50,053 bases of DNA. Source: JBECKX01 sp964468475 (GTDB lineage Bacteria > Zixibacteria > MSB-5A5 > CAIYYT01). Shown here in pieces: positions 17,107 to 25,175 of this stretch. A program made the translations under genes and the position numbers. The notes beneath the pieces were generated by a model. It was given only the letters and a program-made list of their open reading frames with translations. It did no database searches and was not told where the DNA came from. The stretch spans positions 1-50,053 of the forward strand of contig CAYXUL010000017.1 of NCBI GenBank assembly GCA_964468475.1. Direction: 5' to 3'. How positions within the stretch are numbered: the stretch's first letter is position 1; each line of letters begins with the position of its first letter.

Positions 17107-18885
17107 TCAATTTATTGGACCGGCGATTTTTAGTATCCGCCGATGTCCACCGACCAGGGCGTCTGAAGTCACGTAAGCCACCCAAATCGGACCACCAAAC
17201 AAAGTTGTTCCCCAATGATCGAACAGGTCGGTATAAACCAGGTGTTTCTTGGTAGCCACGTAACCGTTGGGGCCGGCTGTGGCGGGGTTTTGCTTGTATA
17301 AGGCAACGTAGTCGTATTCCCCCTCCTGTGACATCTTCCATGTCACGGTGACTCCGCCGAGAACTTCCCGAGTGATAGTCAAACGCGACGGCGGCGGACT
17401 GACATACGGCGCTGATTTGGCAAGTACTTCCCCAAAACTATTCACGTACGCCGCCTGATATCCTTCGCTCTTTGGCTCCTGCGTCTGCTGCGAACTTCCC
17501 TTAACCACCCACTCCCAATCAGTCGAAAGCGGATTAAAATCGGAGATGTAGTCAGGGCAACTCTTGCACAATTTGACCCGGTCGCAGGGGCCCTGCACGA
17601 CGCCGCTCCAGTTGAGACGCATTTTGCCATTGTGAACATCCACAGAAATGTTGGGCACACCGGGATCTCTGACATCCTCAAGACGAGTGATGTACTTGTC
17701 ACGATTGTGACCTGCGGCGCCGTAGCTGGCAGGGCATGGTTTGATCGCAGGGCCGCAGGAGCCGATATCTGCTCCATTTTCAAATTCCATCCTCGTGTCA
17801 GTCACATTGCCATTGGCATCCAGCGCGGAATTAAGCACCACGATGCTATCGATACGTTCGTAGTCCATCGGAACATAAGGGACCGGGTCGGTTCTTTCCA
17901 TGACACTGTAGCTGTGAGGGACCCTTTGCCTGAAATAGCTCAGCAGATTCGGCTTGAATGGTAAAGGAGCCGCGATCGAGTACATTATCACGTTGTCGCG
18001 CTGGTAGCCATAATTGTCAACCAGCCAGGAGGAGAGATCCATTGCCGCCAGTTCCGTCAGCGCTGCTCCCAGGCTATGCCCGGTGAAGTAAATATGTGCG
18101 GTCGAGTGATCGGGCACCTGAGCGATCGCCGCGGCTAAGGTTGATTTCAACTCGGCTTTCACGCTCTCATATGCACAGTAAAACCCCCGGTGTACGGAGT
18201 TTGGGACCACCGTTCCATCATCAAATTGAAAGTCAACAGGAAGAGCAAACTGGGCATCGGTAAACCAGTCCGGGATCGACTCAGTGCCGCGAAAGACTAC
18301 AGCGATATCATTGGTCCAGGGGTCACGCACCAGGTAGAGCTGGGTATCGTTCTGGCCAGGAACCTGGGGCGCATCACAGATAAAATTGGAATCGCTCTGG
18401 ATGAATTTTATCGCTTCCCAGCAGTTGCGAATAATCTGTCCCTGCTGTAGACCGGACCCTATATGATAGGCCTCCGCCGACAACCTCGCCATCTGCAGCG
18501 CCGTTTCCATATCAAAGGCCGGGCCGTAGTTGCGCGGACAGTATTCGGCTTCAGTGATGCAGCAAGGTGGACTACCACCCAGGCTGAAGAGATATGCAAC
18601 CAGAGTTGTGCAGTCGATCAAGTTGACGGCACCATCACAATTTTCGTCCGCTAATTCAGGCGGATCGGGCGCCGGTCCATCGGCGAAAATGTAGTTGAAA
18701 ATGAAGATGACATCTCCGATGTCAACCGATCCTGAGCCGTCAGCGTCTCCACAAAGGGGCGTAGCAGCGTGCAGAACCGTGTTGGCTCGCACCGGAGCAC
18801 TCTCCCCCCTGGTTCCCTCGCCGGTAGTTACGCAGAGCATCGCAACTGATGCCAATCCGAGCAGGCAGAAATTGAGTTTTTTCAC
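17107..18885 (-). CDS. Secreted class-3 lipase with N-terminal dockerin-like domain
   Basis: This 592-residue protein has a signal peptide (about residues 1-28), then a dockerin-like pair of calcium loops (CGDADGSGSVDIGDVIFIFN and ENCDGAVNLIDCTTLVAYLF, about residues 45-100), then a class-3 alpha/beta-hydrolase domain with the nucleophile elbow GHSLGAALTE near residues 268-277 and a VVFRGTES strand. The C-terminal 170 residues look like beta-sandwich modules. It is predicted to act outside the cell on acyl esters. Start is GTG, with GAGGAAGG upstream. Dockerin-like repeats are more usual at C-termini, so the N-terminal position is uncommon. Whether it docks to a cohesin is unknown. Confidence 0.85.
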   Translation of the reverse strand: MKKLNFCLLGLASVAMLCVTTGEGTRGESAPVRANTVLHAATPLCGDADGSGSVDIGDVIFIFNYIFADGPAPDPPELADENCDGAVNLIDCTTLVAYLFSLGGSPPCCITEAEYCPRNYGPAFDMETALQMARLSAEAYHIGSGLQQGQIIRNCWEAIKFIQSDSNFICDAPQVPGQNDTQLYLVRDPWTNDIAVVFRGTESIPDWFTDAQFALPVDFQFDDGTVVPNSVHRGFYCAYESVKAELKSTLAAAIAQVPDHSTAHIYFTGHSLGAALTELAAMDLSSWLVDNYGYQRDNVIMYSIAAPLPFKPNLLSYFRQRVPHSYSVMERTDPVPYVPMDYERIDSIVVLNSALDANGNVTDTRMEFENGADIGSCGPAIKPCPASYGAAGHNRDKYITRLEDVRDPGVPNISVDVHNGKMRLNWSGVVQGPCDRVKLCKSCPDYISDFNPLSTDWEWVVKGSSQQTQEPKSEGYQAAYVNSFGEVLAKSAPYVSPPPSRLTITREVLGGVTVTWKMSQEGEYDYVALYKQNPATAGPNGYVATKKHLVYTDLFDHWGTTLFGGPIWVAYVTSDALVGGHRRILKIAGPIN

Positions 18886-19102
18886 GATGACCTTCCTCGA
18901 ACGGTGGGATGAAATCTGTTATATGTATTACGGAATTCCATATTGTCGATATGAGAATATATTGCAGGTTGTCTGCTGGAGCTTCCAGTTCGCAGTGAGA
19001 CGGCAAGCGGACGAGCTGATCGCCACAGATGAACCGCGACCCGGCTTGCACGACTATACTAATTAGATGATATTGGTTCTATAACTTGAGGAGATTGCCA
19101 GA

Positions 19103-19759
19103 GTGCCGGATCATGAAGTGGTACAAGGTGAGGACATTCTCACCATCGCGAGAGAATACGGGATTGAGAACTGGGAGTCAATCTGGGACCACCCCCGCAA
19201 TGCCGACCTGCGTCGCGAAAGGCCGGACCCATTGGTGCTTGCGCCGGGCGACCACGTATTCGTCCCCGACTACCGAGGGCTGGTTTATATACTGGATTCC
19301 GGGTCCAGACACAATATCGTAATTGGCAACGCGGTGTTACGGTATATACGACTCACTCTGGTTGATAGCCGCCGCAACCCTTACTCAGAGAAAAACTACT
19401 CTCTCACCGTCGCGAATGAAACGGTCGATGGTACCACGACACCTGAAGGGGCTATCGAAGCTGCCCTGCCGGATGATGCGACTACGGCTGACCTGGTGCT
19501 CTATCCCCGCACCGGCAACGATGAGCTCAAACTGAAGTGGCGACTGCAACTCGGTTACTTGAATCCTCTAAGCAAAGTCTCCGGCGTTAAGGCACGCCTC
19601 AGCAATCTCGGGTACTTTATTGACCAGATCGATGACAATAAGAACGACCAACTCACCAATGCTGTTGAGTTGTTTCGCTCGCAAAACTCCATGCCTACCG
19701 CGGGCGCAATGGATGATGAATTCCTTGAGCGGCTGCGACTGGCTTATGGCGGCGCCTAA
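19103..19759 (+). CDS. LysM-like and peptidoglycan-binding-domain protein
   Basis: This 218-residue protein has no signal peptide. The N-terminal 55 residues form a LysM-like module (HEVVQGEDILTIAREYGI, then WESIWDHPRNADLRRERPDP and LAPGDHVFVPD), a form common beside secretion-system effectors and VgrG/Rhs-type genes (general knowledge). The middle is a small beta domain. The C-terminal 60 residues resemble PG_binding_1 (VKARLSNLGYFIDQIDDNK, then AVELFRSQNSMP). Start is GTG with GAGGAG (19088-19093) 9 nt upstream. It precedes the caspase-fold-like gene by 24 bp, so the two form a pair. A delivery or tethering role for its partner is inference. Confidence 0.7.
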   Translation: MPDHEVVQGEDILTIAREYGIENWESIWDHPRNADLRRERPDPLVLAPGDHVFVPDYRGLVYILDSGSRHNIVIGNAVLRYIRLTLVDSRRNPYSEKNYSLTVANETVDGTTTPEGAIEAALPDDATTADLVLYPRTGNDELKLKWRLQLGYLNPLSKVSGVKARLSNLGYFIDQIDDNKNDQLTNAVELFRSQNSMPTAGAMDDEFLERLRLAYGGA

Positions 19760-19783
19760 CTCACAGGCAGGAGTGAATACAAG

Positions 19784-20668
19784 ATGCGTGAAGCTGCACT
19801 AGCCTACGATCACTGGCAGATACTTTCGCCACCGGACAACGGACTGATCTTCGTGCCGCGTTACAATCGCAACCAACTCTGGATACAGCGCAAGAATGAC
19901 GAAGGGCAGTGGAAATGGGATGAGCGTGCAAACTGGGAAGCGGGTCAAAACGATTCGACCCTGTTTTCCGACCCCAATCTCAGGGTGACGCGGAGAAATC
20001 CGCGAGATGCGGAGTATTTCCAGGGAAACGCCCGCAGAATTTGTGATTACCACGGCTGGCCCCACAGCCGGATTATTGAAATCGATAACGGCGCGCCCAA
20101 TGCACACGGCGAGGGAGATGATGCTTCCGAGCAATCGATGCGCACTCAGGTTTTGGAGGCAATAACTACCCTGCCAACCGACGAACCGCCATTGAGCCTG
20201 GTGATCTTCATTTGCCACGGCTGGAAGACGGGCATCCAGTTCGGATTTTCTATCAAGAATTCATTCGGAGAAAGAAACTCTCGCCATCTTCTCGAAGAAA
20301 TCGCGCGGCGCAGCCGTGAGGATCTTATCCTTCCAATCTACGGTTGTTCAACCGCCGGCGGGGATAATGGCGGCGAAGGCCACTTCGCCGACTTCGTACG
20401 TGACACCCTCTGCGATTTGGGCATTGAGAGTTGTCGCGTCGATGGGCATACTGTCGCGGGTCGGGCAATGGAGTCGCCCTGGGTACGGCGTTTCGAGGGC
20501 GCCGGCAATCGCGGAGGAGAGTGGGTTATTGACCCTGGCCAGCGACGCAGGAACCCCACGCAGGAGTTCATCGCCTGGCGCCACGCCCTGGAGAACACCA
20601 ACCTGAAATATCGCTACTCCCTGATGAGCACTGAGTCTATTCGAGCTGAAGTGGCTGCGCTAGTGTAA
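19784..20668 (+). CDS. Putative caspase-fold (clan CD-like) protein paired with the LysM gene
   Basis: This 294-residue protein has no signal peptide or helix and no family that I recognise with certainty. Residues about 137-195 show the clan CD pattern: a hydrophobic strand ending in His-Gly (SLVIFICHGWKTG, H145) and, 43 residues later, a second hydrophobic strand ending in a cysteine (LILPIYGCSTAGG, C188). Caspases, CHAT proteases and related families share this His/Cys layout. The N-terminal 100 residues are Trp/Asn-rich and may be a substrate or targeting domain. AGGAG at 19769-19773 lies 10 nt before the ATG. The gene follows the LysM gene by 24 bp. Protease activity is inference; a non-catalytic relative is possible. 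Confidence 0.45.
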   Translation: MREAALAYDHWQILSPPDNGLIFVPRYNRNQLWIQRKNDEGQWKWDERANWEAGQNDSTLFSDPNLRVTRRNPRDAEYFQGNARRICDYHGWPHSRIIEIDNGAPNAHGEGDDASEQSMRTQVLEAITTLPTDEPPLSLVIFICHGWKTGIQFGFSIKNSFGERNSRHLLEEIARRSREDLILPIYGCSTAGGDNGGEGHFADFVRDTLCDLGIESCRVDGHTVAGRAMESPWVRRFEGAGNRGGEWVIDPGQRRRNPTQEFIAWRHALENTNLKYRYSLMSTESIRAEVAALV

Positions 20669-20732
20669 CTTAGCTACGAAGAACCAGCGCCGTCGCAAAG
20701 CCCGCAAACCAGTTCAACAGGCGTTTTTCCTC

Positions 20733-20760
20733 TTGACGATCCCTGGCCAGTGGGTATATT
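20733..20760 (+). promoter_or_regulatory. Putative promoter of rpmA
   Basis: TTGACG (20733-20738) is followed after 16 bp by TATATT (20755-20760); the overlapping TATTAT (20757-20762) gives an 18-bp spacer. It would initiate near 20768 and drive rpmA independently of the upstream accessory pair. Confidence 0.65.
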
Positions 20761-20773
20761 ATCAAGCTATGAG

Positions 20774-20795
20774 GGGCGCGCCTTGTCGTGCGCCC
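20774..20795 (+). promoter_or_regulatory. Hairpin in the rpmA leader
   Basis: GGGCGC (20774-20779) pairs with GCGCCC (20790-20795) across a 10-nt loop, a few bases downstream of the expected transcription start. It has no T-run. It could stabilise the messenger or be a ribosomal-protein leader; nothing in the sequence decides this. Confidence 0.4.
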
Positions 20796-20833
20796 TTGAA
20801 TTATCTGATGCGCGAAGTTTAGGAGGTTCTACC

Positions 20834-21103
20834 TTGGCACATAAGAAAGGCTTAGGCTCTTCCAAGAACGGCCGTGACTCGAATGGTCAGCGCCGTGGAG
20901 TGAAGGCCTTTGGGTCTGAGGTGGTCACTGCCGGATCAATCATCATTCGACAGTGTGGCACCAAAGTTCTCCCTGGATTGAATGTCGGCATGGGCAAGGA
21001 CAACACCCTGTTTGCCAAAGTTGATGGACAGGTTCAGTTTGCCCGCAAGGGTCGCGACCGCAAAATCGTCCATGTTCAGCCGGTGGAGTTGGAGACAAAT
21101 TAG
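20834..21103 (+). CDS. rpmA: 50S ribosomal protein L27
   Basis: L27 (89 residues) lies at the peptidyl-transferase centre of the 50S subunit. The protein begins MAHKKGLGSSKNGRDSNGQR, the standard L27 N-terminus without the cleavable Firmicutes extension, and continues with the conserved GSIIIRQCGTK and GMGKDNTLFA segments. Start is TTG at 20834, with AGGAGG (20821-20826) 7 nt upstream; the frame is open further upstream, but that part is the leader. The usual partner rplU (L21) is not next to it; instead it has its own promoter and terminator. obg is absent too. Confidence 0.97.
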   Translation: MAHKKGLGSSKNGRDSNGQRRGVKAFGSEVVTAGSIIIRQCGTKVLPGLNVGMGKDNTLFAKVDGQVQFARKGRDRKIVHVQPVELETN

Positions 21104-21134
21104 CAAAATCCGGTAGTCCGGATATAAGTAGCAG

Positions 21135-21176
21135 GCGCAGCATCAGTGAGTTTCTCGAATGCTGCGCTCTTTCTTT
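21135..21176 (+). terminator. Intrinsic terminator after rpmA
   Basis: GCGCAGCAT (21135-21143) pairs with ATGCTGCGC (21159-21167) across a 15-nt loop, followed by TCTTTCTTT. It lies 31 bp after the rpmA stop. Confidence 0.85.
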
Positions 21177-21215
21177 GTGTGCCGTCGCAACGCCGATGAG
21201 CAGGCGACTTTCGCC

Positions 21216-21243
21216 TTGCCCGGAACCGGAGCGGTGATATATT
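21216..21243 (+). promoter_or_regulatory. Putative promoter of the PpiD-like gene
   Basis: TTGCCC (21216-21221) and TATATT (21238-21243) are 16 bp apart. A TATAAT also occurs at 21245-21250 but lacks a -35 box at a standard distance. Confidence 0.4.
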
Positions 21244-21287
21244 CTATAATTTTATGAGAGAACGATCAGAGGAGGTATAGATAGCTT

Positions 21288-23111
21288 ATGATGCAGGCAA
21301 TGCGTAACAATACGAAGATAATCATCTGGATCGCCATCGCGGCGTTCATCGGGACGATTATCTTCGCCTGGGGAGCTCAAATGAGTAGTGGGTCGGGCCA
21401 CGGTGGAGCTCCGCCCGGTGTGGTGGGTACAGTTGATGGACGCGATATACCCCAGCAGAATTTCAGCCGCATGGTCGATTCCTATATCGATAATCAGCGC
21501 ACTCAAAATCCTGACGCCGATATCACCGAAGCCGACTATACCAAGGCTCGCAATCAGGCCTGGAACCAGTTCGTGCAGTCCTACATTGAAGACGAACAGA
21601 TGAAGAAGCTGGGGCTGACGTTAACCGATGAGGAGCTTGTCGACTTCATCCGCCGTTATCCACCGCAGCAAGTGCAGCAGGTTAAGGACTTTCAAACCGA
21701 CGGCAAGTTCGACTACAAGAAGTATCAGCAGGCCATGACTGACCCGCGCTACAACCAGTTGTGGATGCAGGTCGAGGCTATGATGCGTCCGCAGTTGAGA
21801 ACCTACAAGTTAAAAGAATATATCGGCGGTTTAGCTCGCGTAAGTGACGAAGAACTGCAGAGCAAATATCTCCGCGATAATGAACGAATCAAGGTCAGGT
21901 ATGCCCTGGTACCTTTTAGTCAGTTCGCGTTGAAGCCGACTGATGTCGATTCGGCAGCTGTGAAGGCGTATTATGACTCACATCAGGAAGAATTCCAGCA
22001 GGATAAGCAGGCCTATTATACCGTCTTTCGGCTCGGCAAGGTACCGTCGGAGGCAGACGACCAGCGCGCACTCGCGAAGATTCAGCAAATCAAGGACGAA
22101 ATTGATGGCGGAATGAACTTTGCTGATGCCGCAAACCAGTATACCGATGACCAAACCGGCAGGGGTAAGGGCGGGGCGCTGGGCTTTTTCCCGCGCGGCG
22201 CCATGGTACAGCCGTTTGACTCAGTCGTATTTGCCATGAAAGATGGTGAGATCTCCGGACCGGTCAAGACTCGTTTCGGGTACCATCTGATCCATCGCAC
22301 CGGCTACAGAAAGCAGAACGGCAAGGAAGAAGTAGAGGCCTCCCACATTTTGATCAAGCCTGAACTCTCGCAGACGACACTCGATGCGCTGAAACAGAAG
22401 ATGGAAGCTGTCAAGGCTGCCAAGACCGAGAAGGAAATGATCAAAGTGGCCGGCGAACAAGGCGTGACCATCGATCCACAGCGCAAAATCTCGCCCGGAG
22501 GAGCTATAGCGGGCGTAGGGCGTGACAAGGATCTCGACGCTTTTCTCTTCTCAGCTAAACCCGGAACTCTTTCTGACATTCTCGACCGGGGCAACAATTT
22601 CATTATGGTGCGGGCAGACAAAGTCACTAAGGCAGGCATCGCGCCGTTGGCGGATGTTTATGCTGTTATCGAGCGAAAACTATTGGAAAAGCGGCAACAA
22701 AAGCTTGCAATGGCGGAAGCGCAAAAGATCTATGACGCAATTCAGAACGGCAAGAGCTTTGCGGCTGCAGCCAAAGCCGGCGGCACCACGGTAAGCGAAT
22801 CTGATTACTTCGCACGCAATGGCAGACTGCCGAAGATCGGACAAGACGCGGACTTCATCGGAACGGCATTCGCACTCTCGTCTGCTAAGAAATACTCAAA
22901 GCCGGTACTAACGAGCGCCGGCGCAGCCGTTATCGAGTACCAAGACAAGCTCGCGGCAAACCTTGACGGCTTTACTGCGCAGAAGGACACCTTAAAGACC
23001 CAGTTGCTGCAGCAGAAGCAAAGTCAACTTTGGAGCCGTTGGTTTAGCCAGAAGGTTGCCGATACCAAAATTGAAGATTATCGCGATCAGCTCTACGGTT
23101 CAGGAAGCTAA
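21288..23111 (+). CDS. PpiD/SurA-type periplasmic peptidyl-prolyl isomerase
   Basis: This 607-residue protein has PpiD layout: a short cytoplasmic start, one transmembrane helix (about residues 10-29), a SurA-like N-terminal chaperone region (about 45-190), a parvulin domain (about 240-345; GGALGFFPRGAMVQPFDSVV and VKTRFGYHLIH), a second parvulin-like region opening EASHILIK, and a C-terminal chaperone part. It should fold outer-membrane or secreted proteins at the outer face of the inner membrane. AGAGGAGGT precedes the tandem ATGs (21288, 21291). The first parvulin copy lacks the usual ASHIL start, having YYTVFRLGKV instead. Transcription is monocistronic, ending at the shared terminator near 23181. 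Confidence 0.88.
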   Translation: MMQAMRNNTKIIIWIAIAAFIGTIIFAWGAQMSSGSGHGGAPPGVVGTVDGRDIPQQNFSRMVDSYIDNQRTQNPDADITEADYTKARNQAWNQFVQSYIEDEQMKKLGLTLTDEELVDFIRRYPPQQVQQVKDFQTDGKFDYKKYQQAMTDPRYNQLWMQVEAMMRPQLRTYKLKEYIGGLARVSDEELQSKYLRDNERIKVRYALVPFSQFALKPTDVDSAAVKAYYDSHQEEFQQDKQAYYTVFRLGKVPSEADDQRALAKIQQIKDEIDGGMNFADAANQYTDDQTGRGKGGALGFFPRGAMVQPFDSVVFAMKDGEISGPVKTRFGYHLIHRTGYRKQNGKEEVEASHILIKPELSQTTLDALKQKMEAVKAAKTEKEMIKVAGEQGVTIDPQRKISPGGAIAGVGRDKDLDAFLFSAKPGTLSDILDRGNNFIMVRADKVTKAGIAPLADVYAVIERKLLEKRQQKLAMAEAQKIYDAIQNGKSFAAAAKAGGTTVSESDYFARNGRLPKIGQDADFIGTAFALSSAKKYSKPVLTSAGAAVIEYQDKLAANLDGFTAQKDTLKTQLLQQKQSQLWSRWFSQKVADTKIEDYRDQLYGSGS

Positions 23112-23180
23112 GAAAGAGCGATGCTGATCCCCGGCGACCAGTTCTGGCGCCCGCGAGAATCAAAGATACAACGAGGAATT

Positions 23181-23212
23181 CGGGCAGGCTGACAAGCCTG
23201 CCCGTTTCTATT
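23181..23212. terminator. Terminator between convergent ppiD-like and OmpA-like genes
   Basis: CGGGCAGGCT (23181-23190) pairs perfectly with AGCCTGCCCG (23195-23204) across GACA. TTTCTATTT follows on the plus strand. The hairpin is a few bases past the OmpA-like stop on the minus strand, so it may serve both genes, best on plus. Confidence 0.85.
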
Positions 23213-23831
23213 TAGTATGATAGCTCTGTGATTGGGGAGACCGAAACTGTATCTCTATCCTGCGGTTCATCCTACGGCCGGCGCGGGTTTGATTGTCGGC
23301 GATCGGCATAGCCTCGCCTTCGCCAATAGAGAGCAACCGGTCTTCGCTAATGCCGCGCGCAACGAGGTATTTTTGTACGGCATCGGCGCGTTCCTGTGAA
23401 AGCTCCAAGTTTGCCTCATCAATGCCCAGGTTGTCAGTGTAGCCATAGATGATCGCAGTCACAGTGTCAAAAACTCTCAGAAACACAGCAATCGAATCGA
23501 GCTGGGTAGGATCGGCAAAGCGCAGGCTTGAACCGCCTGAGGGAAAAAGCCCGATCAAGATTCGGCGGCTGAGGACTCGAGCTGTGTCCGGGCAGCCAGT
23601 GGAATCGACGATGATCATGTCGGGCGTATCAGCGCACCGATCGACGGAATCCGGAATACCATCTTCATCATGATCTGTGGCTTCTTCTACGGACACAGAG
23701 GTTCCTGTCGAAACAGAGTCAGTCTCGCGTGCAGCCTTGACCGTATCGCCGGGTTCACCGTCAGCCGCGAGCAGCATAACGCAGGAACAGACCGAAAGCA
23801 GGAATACAACCAGTGAGATTCTGTTAGTCAT
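23208..23831 (-). CDS. OmpA-family peptidoglycan-associated protein
   Basis: This 207-residue protein has a signal peptide (about residues 1-23), a short acidic linker with one thrombospondin-3-like calcium repeat (DHDEDGIPDSVDRCADTP, about 53-70), and a C-terminal OmpA domain (about 85-198) including TDNLGIDEANLELSQERADA and the GEGEAMPIADNQTRAGRRMN end that normally contacts peptidoglycan. There is no N-terminal barrel and no clear lipobox, so it is probably a periplasmic wall-binding protein. It is the last gene of the minus-strand run that contains spoIID-like, anmK and nagZ, 87 bp after the spoIID-like gene. Confidence 0.87.
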   Translation of the reverse strand: MTNRISLVVFLLSVCSCVMLLAADGEPGDTVKAARETDSVSTGTSVSVEEATDHDEDGIPDSVDRCADTPDMIIVDSTGCPDTARVLSRRILIGLFPSGGSSLRFADPTQLDSIAVFLRVFDTVTAIIYGYTDNLGIDEANLELSQERADAVQKYLVARGISEDRLLSIGEGEAMPIADNQTRAGRRMNRRIEIQFRSPQSQSYHTK

Positions 23832-23918
23832 TTTTCGCTGAGTACATTTTCACCGATTAAGAACCTATCTCAATTAGCTACTCAATGTGACGATTCGCAA
23901 CTGCCACTCCAGCAGCCT

Positions 23919-25169
23919 TTAGTAAAGTTTGGTTATCTGTACACCGGTGTAGTAATGTTTCAGGATTGTCTTATAATCCTGTCCTGCTCGCGCCCTGCCG
24001 ATCGCGCCGCACTGGCACATCCCTACCCCATGTCCATACCCACGACCGGAAATAAAAACGCTGTCAACATTGCCGAACTTGCCGGTTTGCAGTTTGAATC
24101 TGAAATTGGAGGAGCGCAATATCCCCTTCCCGGATGGTCTGCCGAATGCCCATCTGATTTCATCCTTCGCGAGACTGACGACTCCCGACTCCGTCGTTAC
24201 CTTGAGATCCTGAATTCGCCCGCCTCCTGAGCGAGACACCACTTTGAGATCTTTGAGGGCGTTGCCCAGCCTGGTTGTGGATCGATCATTTTGTTCGAGA
24301 TACGTACGGATATTTTCCAGCAGCTTCCTGGAGCTGAATGACTCGTCCCAGGTGTAGTATTTCGACCAGGCGCAAAAGGTGTCGTCCACGACACCTTTGA
24401 GGTAGGGCTCCGGCGGCTTTGGCCACACGTACTCGATGTTATCCGTATAGCCCGCGCAGGTCGAATGGTAATAGGCATCTATCATCTTGTCCTTGTAGGT
24501 AATAACCTCACCTCTGGTGTCGTGCACGGCTTTGTCAGTATCGTAGCGCTCTCCCGCCCAACCCTGATAGACCTGGTCAAGAATGTCGTTTACAAGGTCG
24601 TAATTCTTGTCGGGATACTTATCGCCGGTGACCAGAGCATAAGTGCGCGCCGCCACAGCTTGAGCTTTGACTGCTTCGTACTCAGATGGCGTTCTTACTC
24701 CGATTTCAGGAGGAAGCACGCCTTTGATGTAGTCCTCGATATGCAGGACATTGACTACATACAATCCCTGCTGATCATCGGGATAAATTTCGAGAATGCC
24801 CCTGAATTTCTTTCTGTTCAGATAGAGCCACGATTTTACCTCCGCTAGCGCCACCACCTTACTAAGATTCGTCTCGATCGGGTTACCCTCGGTGTCAGTA
24901 ATCTCGAGCACGTCGCCGTTGCTGCGGACACGAAGTGGATCGGACGAATAGTAAGTCGATTTCTCGCCGTCTTTGCTCCAGGCGTGAAAGATGCAGTTAC
25001 CTTTAGCCCCGATCCTCACTTTGGCCGCATTGTGCAGGATCCTGACTTTGACAAGCGGGCGTTTGAGACGCGAGTAGCCCATCTGCTCCTGAACGTAAAG
25101 CATGCGTGAGCAGGAGCAGAGGCTCAGACCTGCCAGAATAACGAGTATGAAAATGCAGAGCTTCTTCAC
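23919..25169 (-). CDS. SpoIID/LytB-domain lipoprotein
   Basis: This 416-residue protein starts with a lipoprotein signal whose lipobox is LCSC (about residues 17-20). The SpoIID domain covers about residues 150-410: GVLPPEIGVRTPSEYEAVKAQ (reported here in part), VAARTYALV, a CAGYTDNIEYVW segment and the closing GRGYGHGVGMCQCGA. SpoIID-type enzymes are lytic transglycosylases acting on denuded glycan strands; outside endospore formers they work on daughter-cell separation or general wall turnover. The conserved Glu of PPEIG is present. Start is GTG at 25169, only 6 bp after the anmK stop, so the two are co-translated. Confidence 0.88.
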   Translation of the reverse strand: MKKLCIFILVILAGLSLCSCSRMLYVQEQMGYSRLKRPLVKVRILHNAAKVRIGAKGNCIFHAWSKDGEKSTYYSSDPLRVRSNGDVLEITDTEGNPIETNLSKVVALAEVKSWLYLNRKKFRGILEIYPDDQQGLYVVNVLHIEDYIKGVLPPEIGVRTPSEYEAVKAQAVAARTYALVTGDKYPDKNYDLVNDILDQVYQGWAGERYDTDKAVHDTRGEVITYKDKMIDAYYHSTCAGYTDNIEYVWPKPPEPYLKGVVDDTFCAWSKYYTWDESFSSRKLLENIRTYLEQNDRSTTRLGNALKDLKVVSRSGGGRIQDLKVTTESGVVSLAKDEIRWAFGRPSGKGILRSSNFRFKLQTGKFGNVDSVFISGRGYGHGVGMCQCGAIGRARAGQDYKTILKHYYTGVQITKLY

Positions 25170-25175
25170 TGATAC

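Noticed and set aside
20669..20728. Terminator after the caspase-fold-like gene (GGCGTTTTT near 20720)
   Set aside because: Only a 4-bp distant stem can form before the T-run, too weak to call.
20750..20833. Extended N-terminus of rpmA
   Set aside because: This stretch contains the promoter -10 region and leader hairpin; L27 clearly begins at the TTG at 20834 after AGGAGG.
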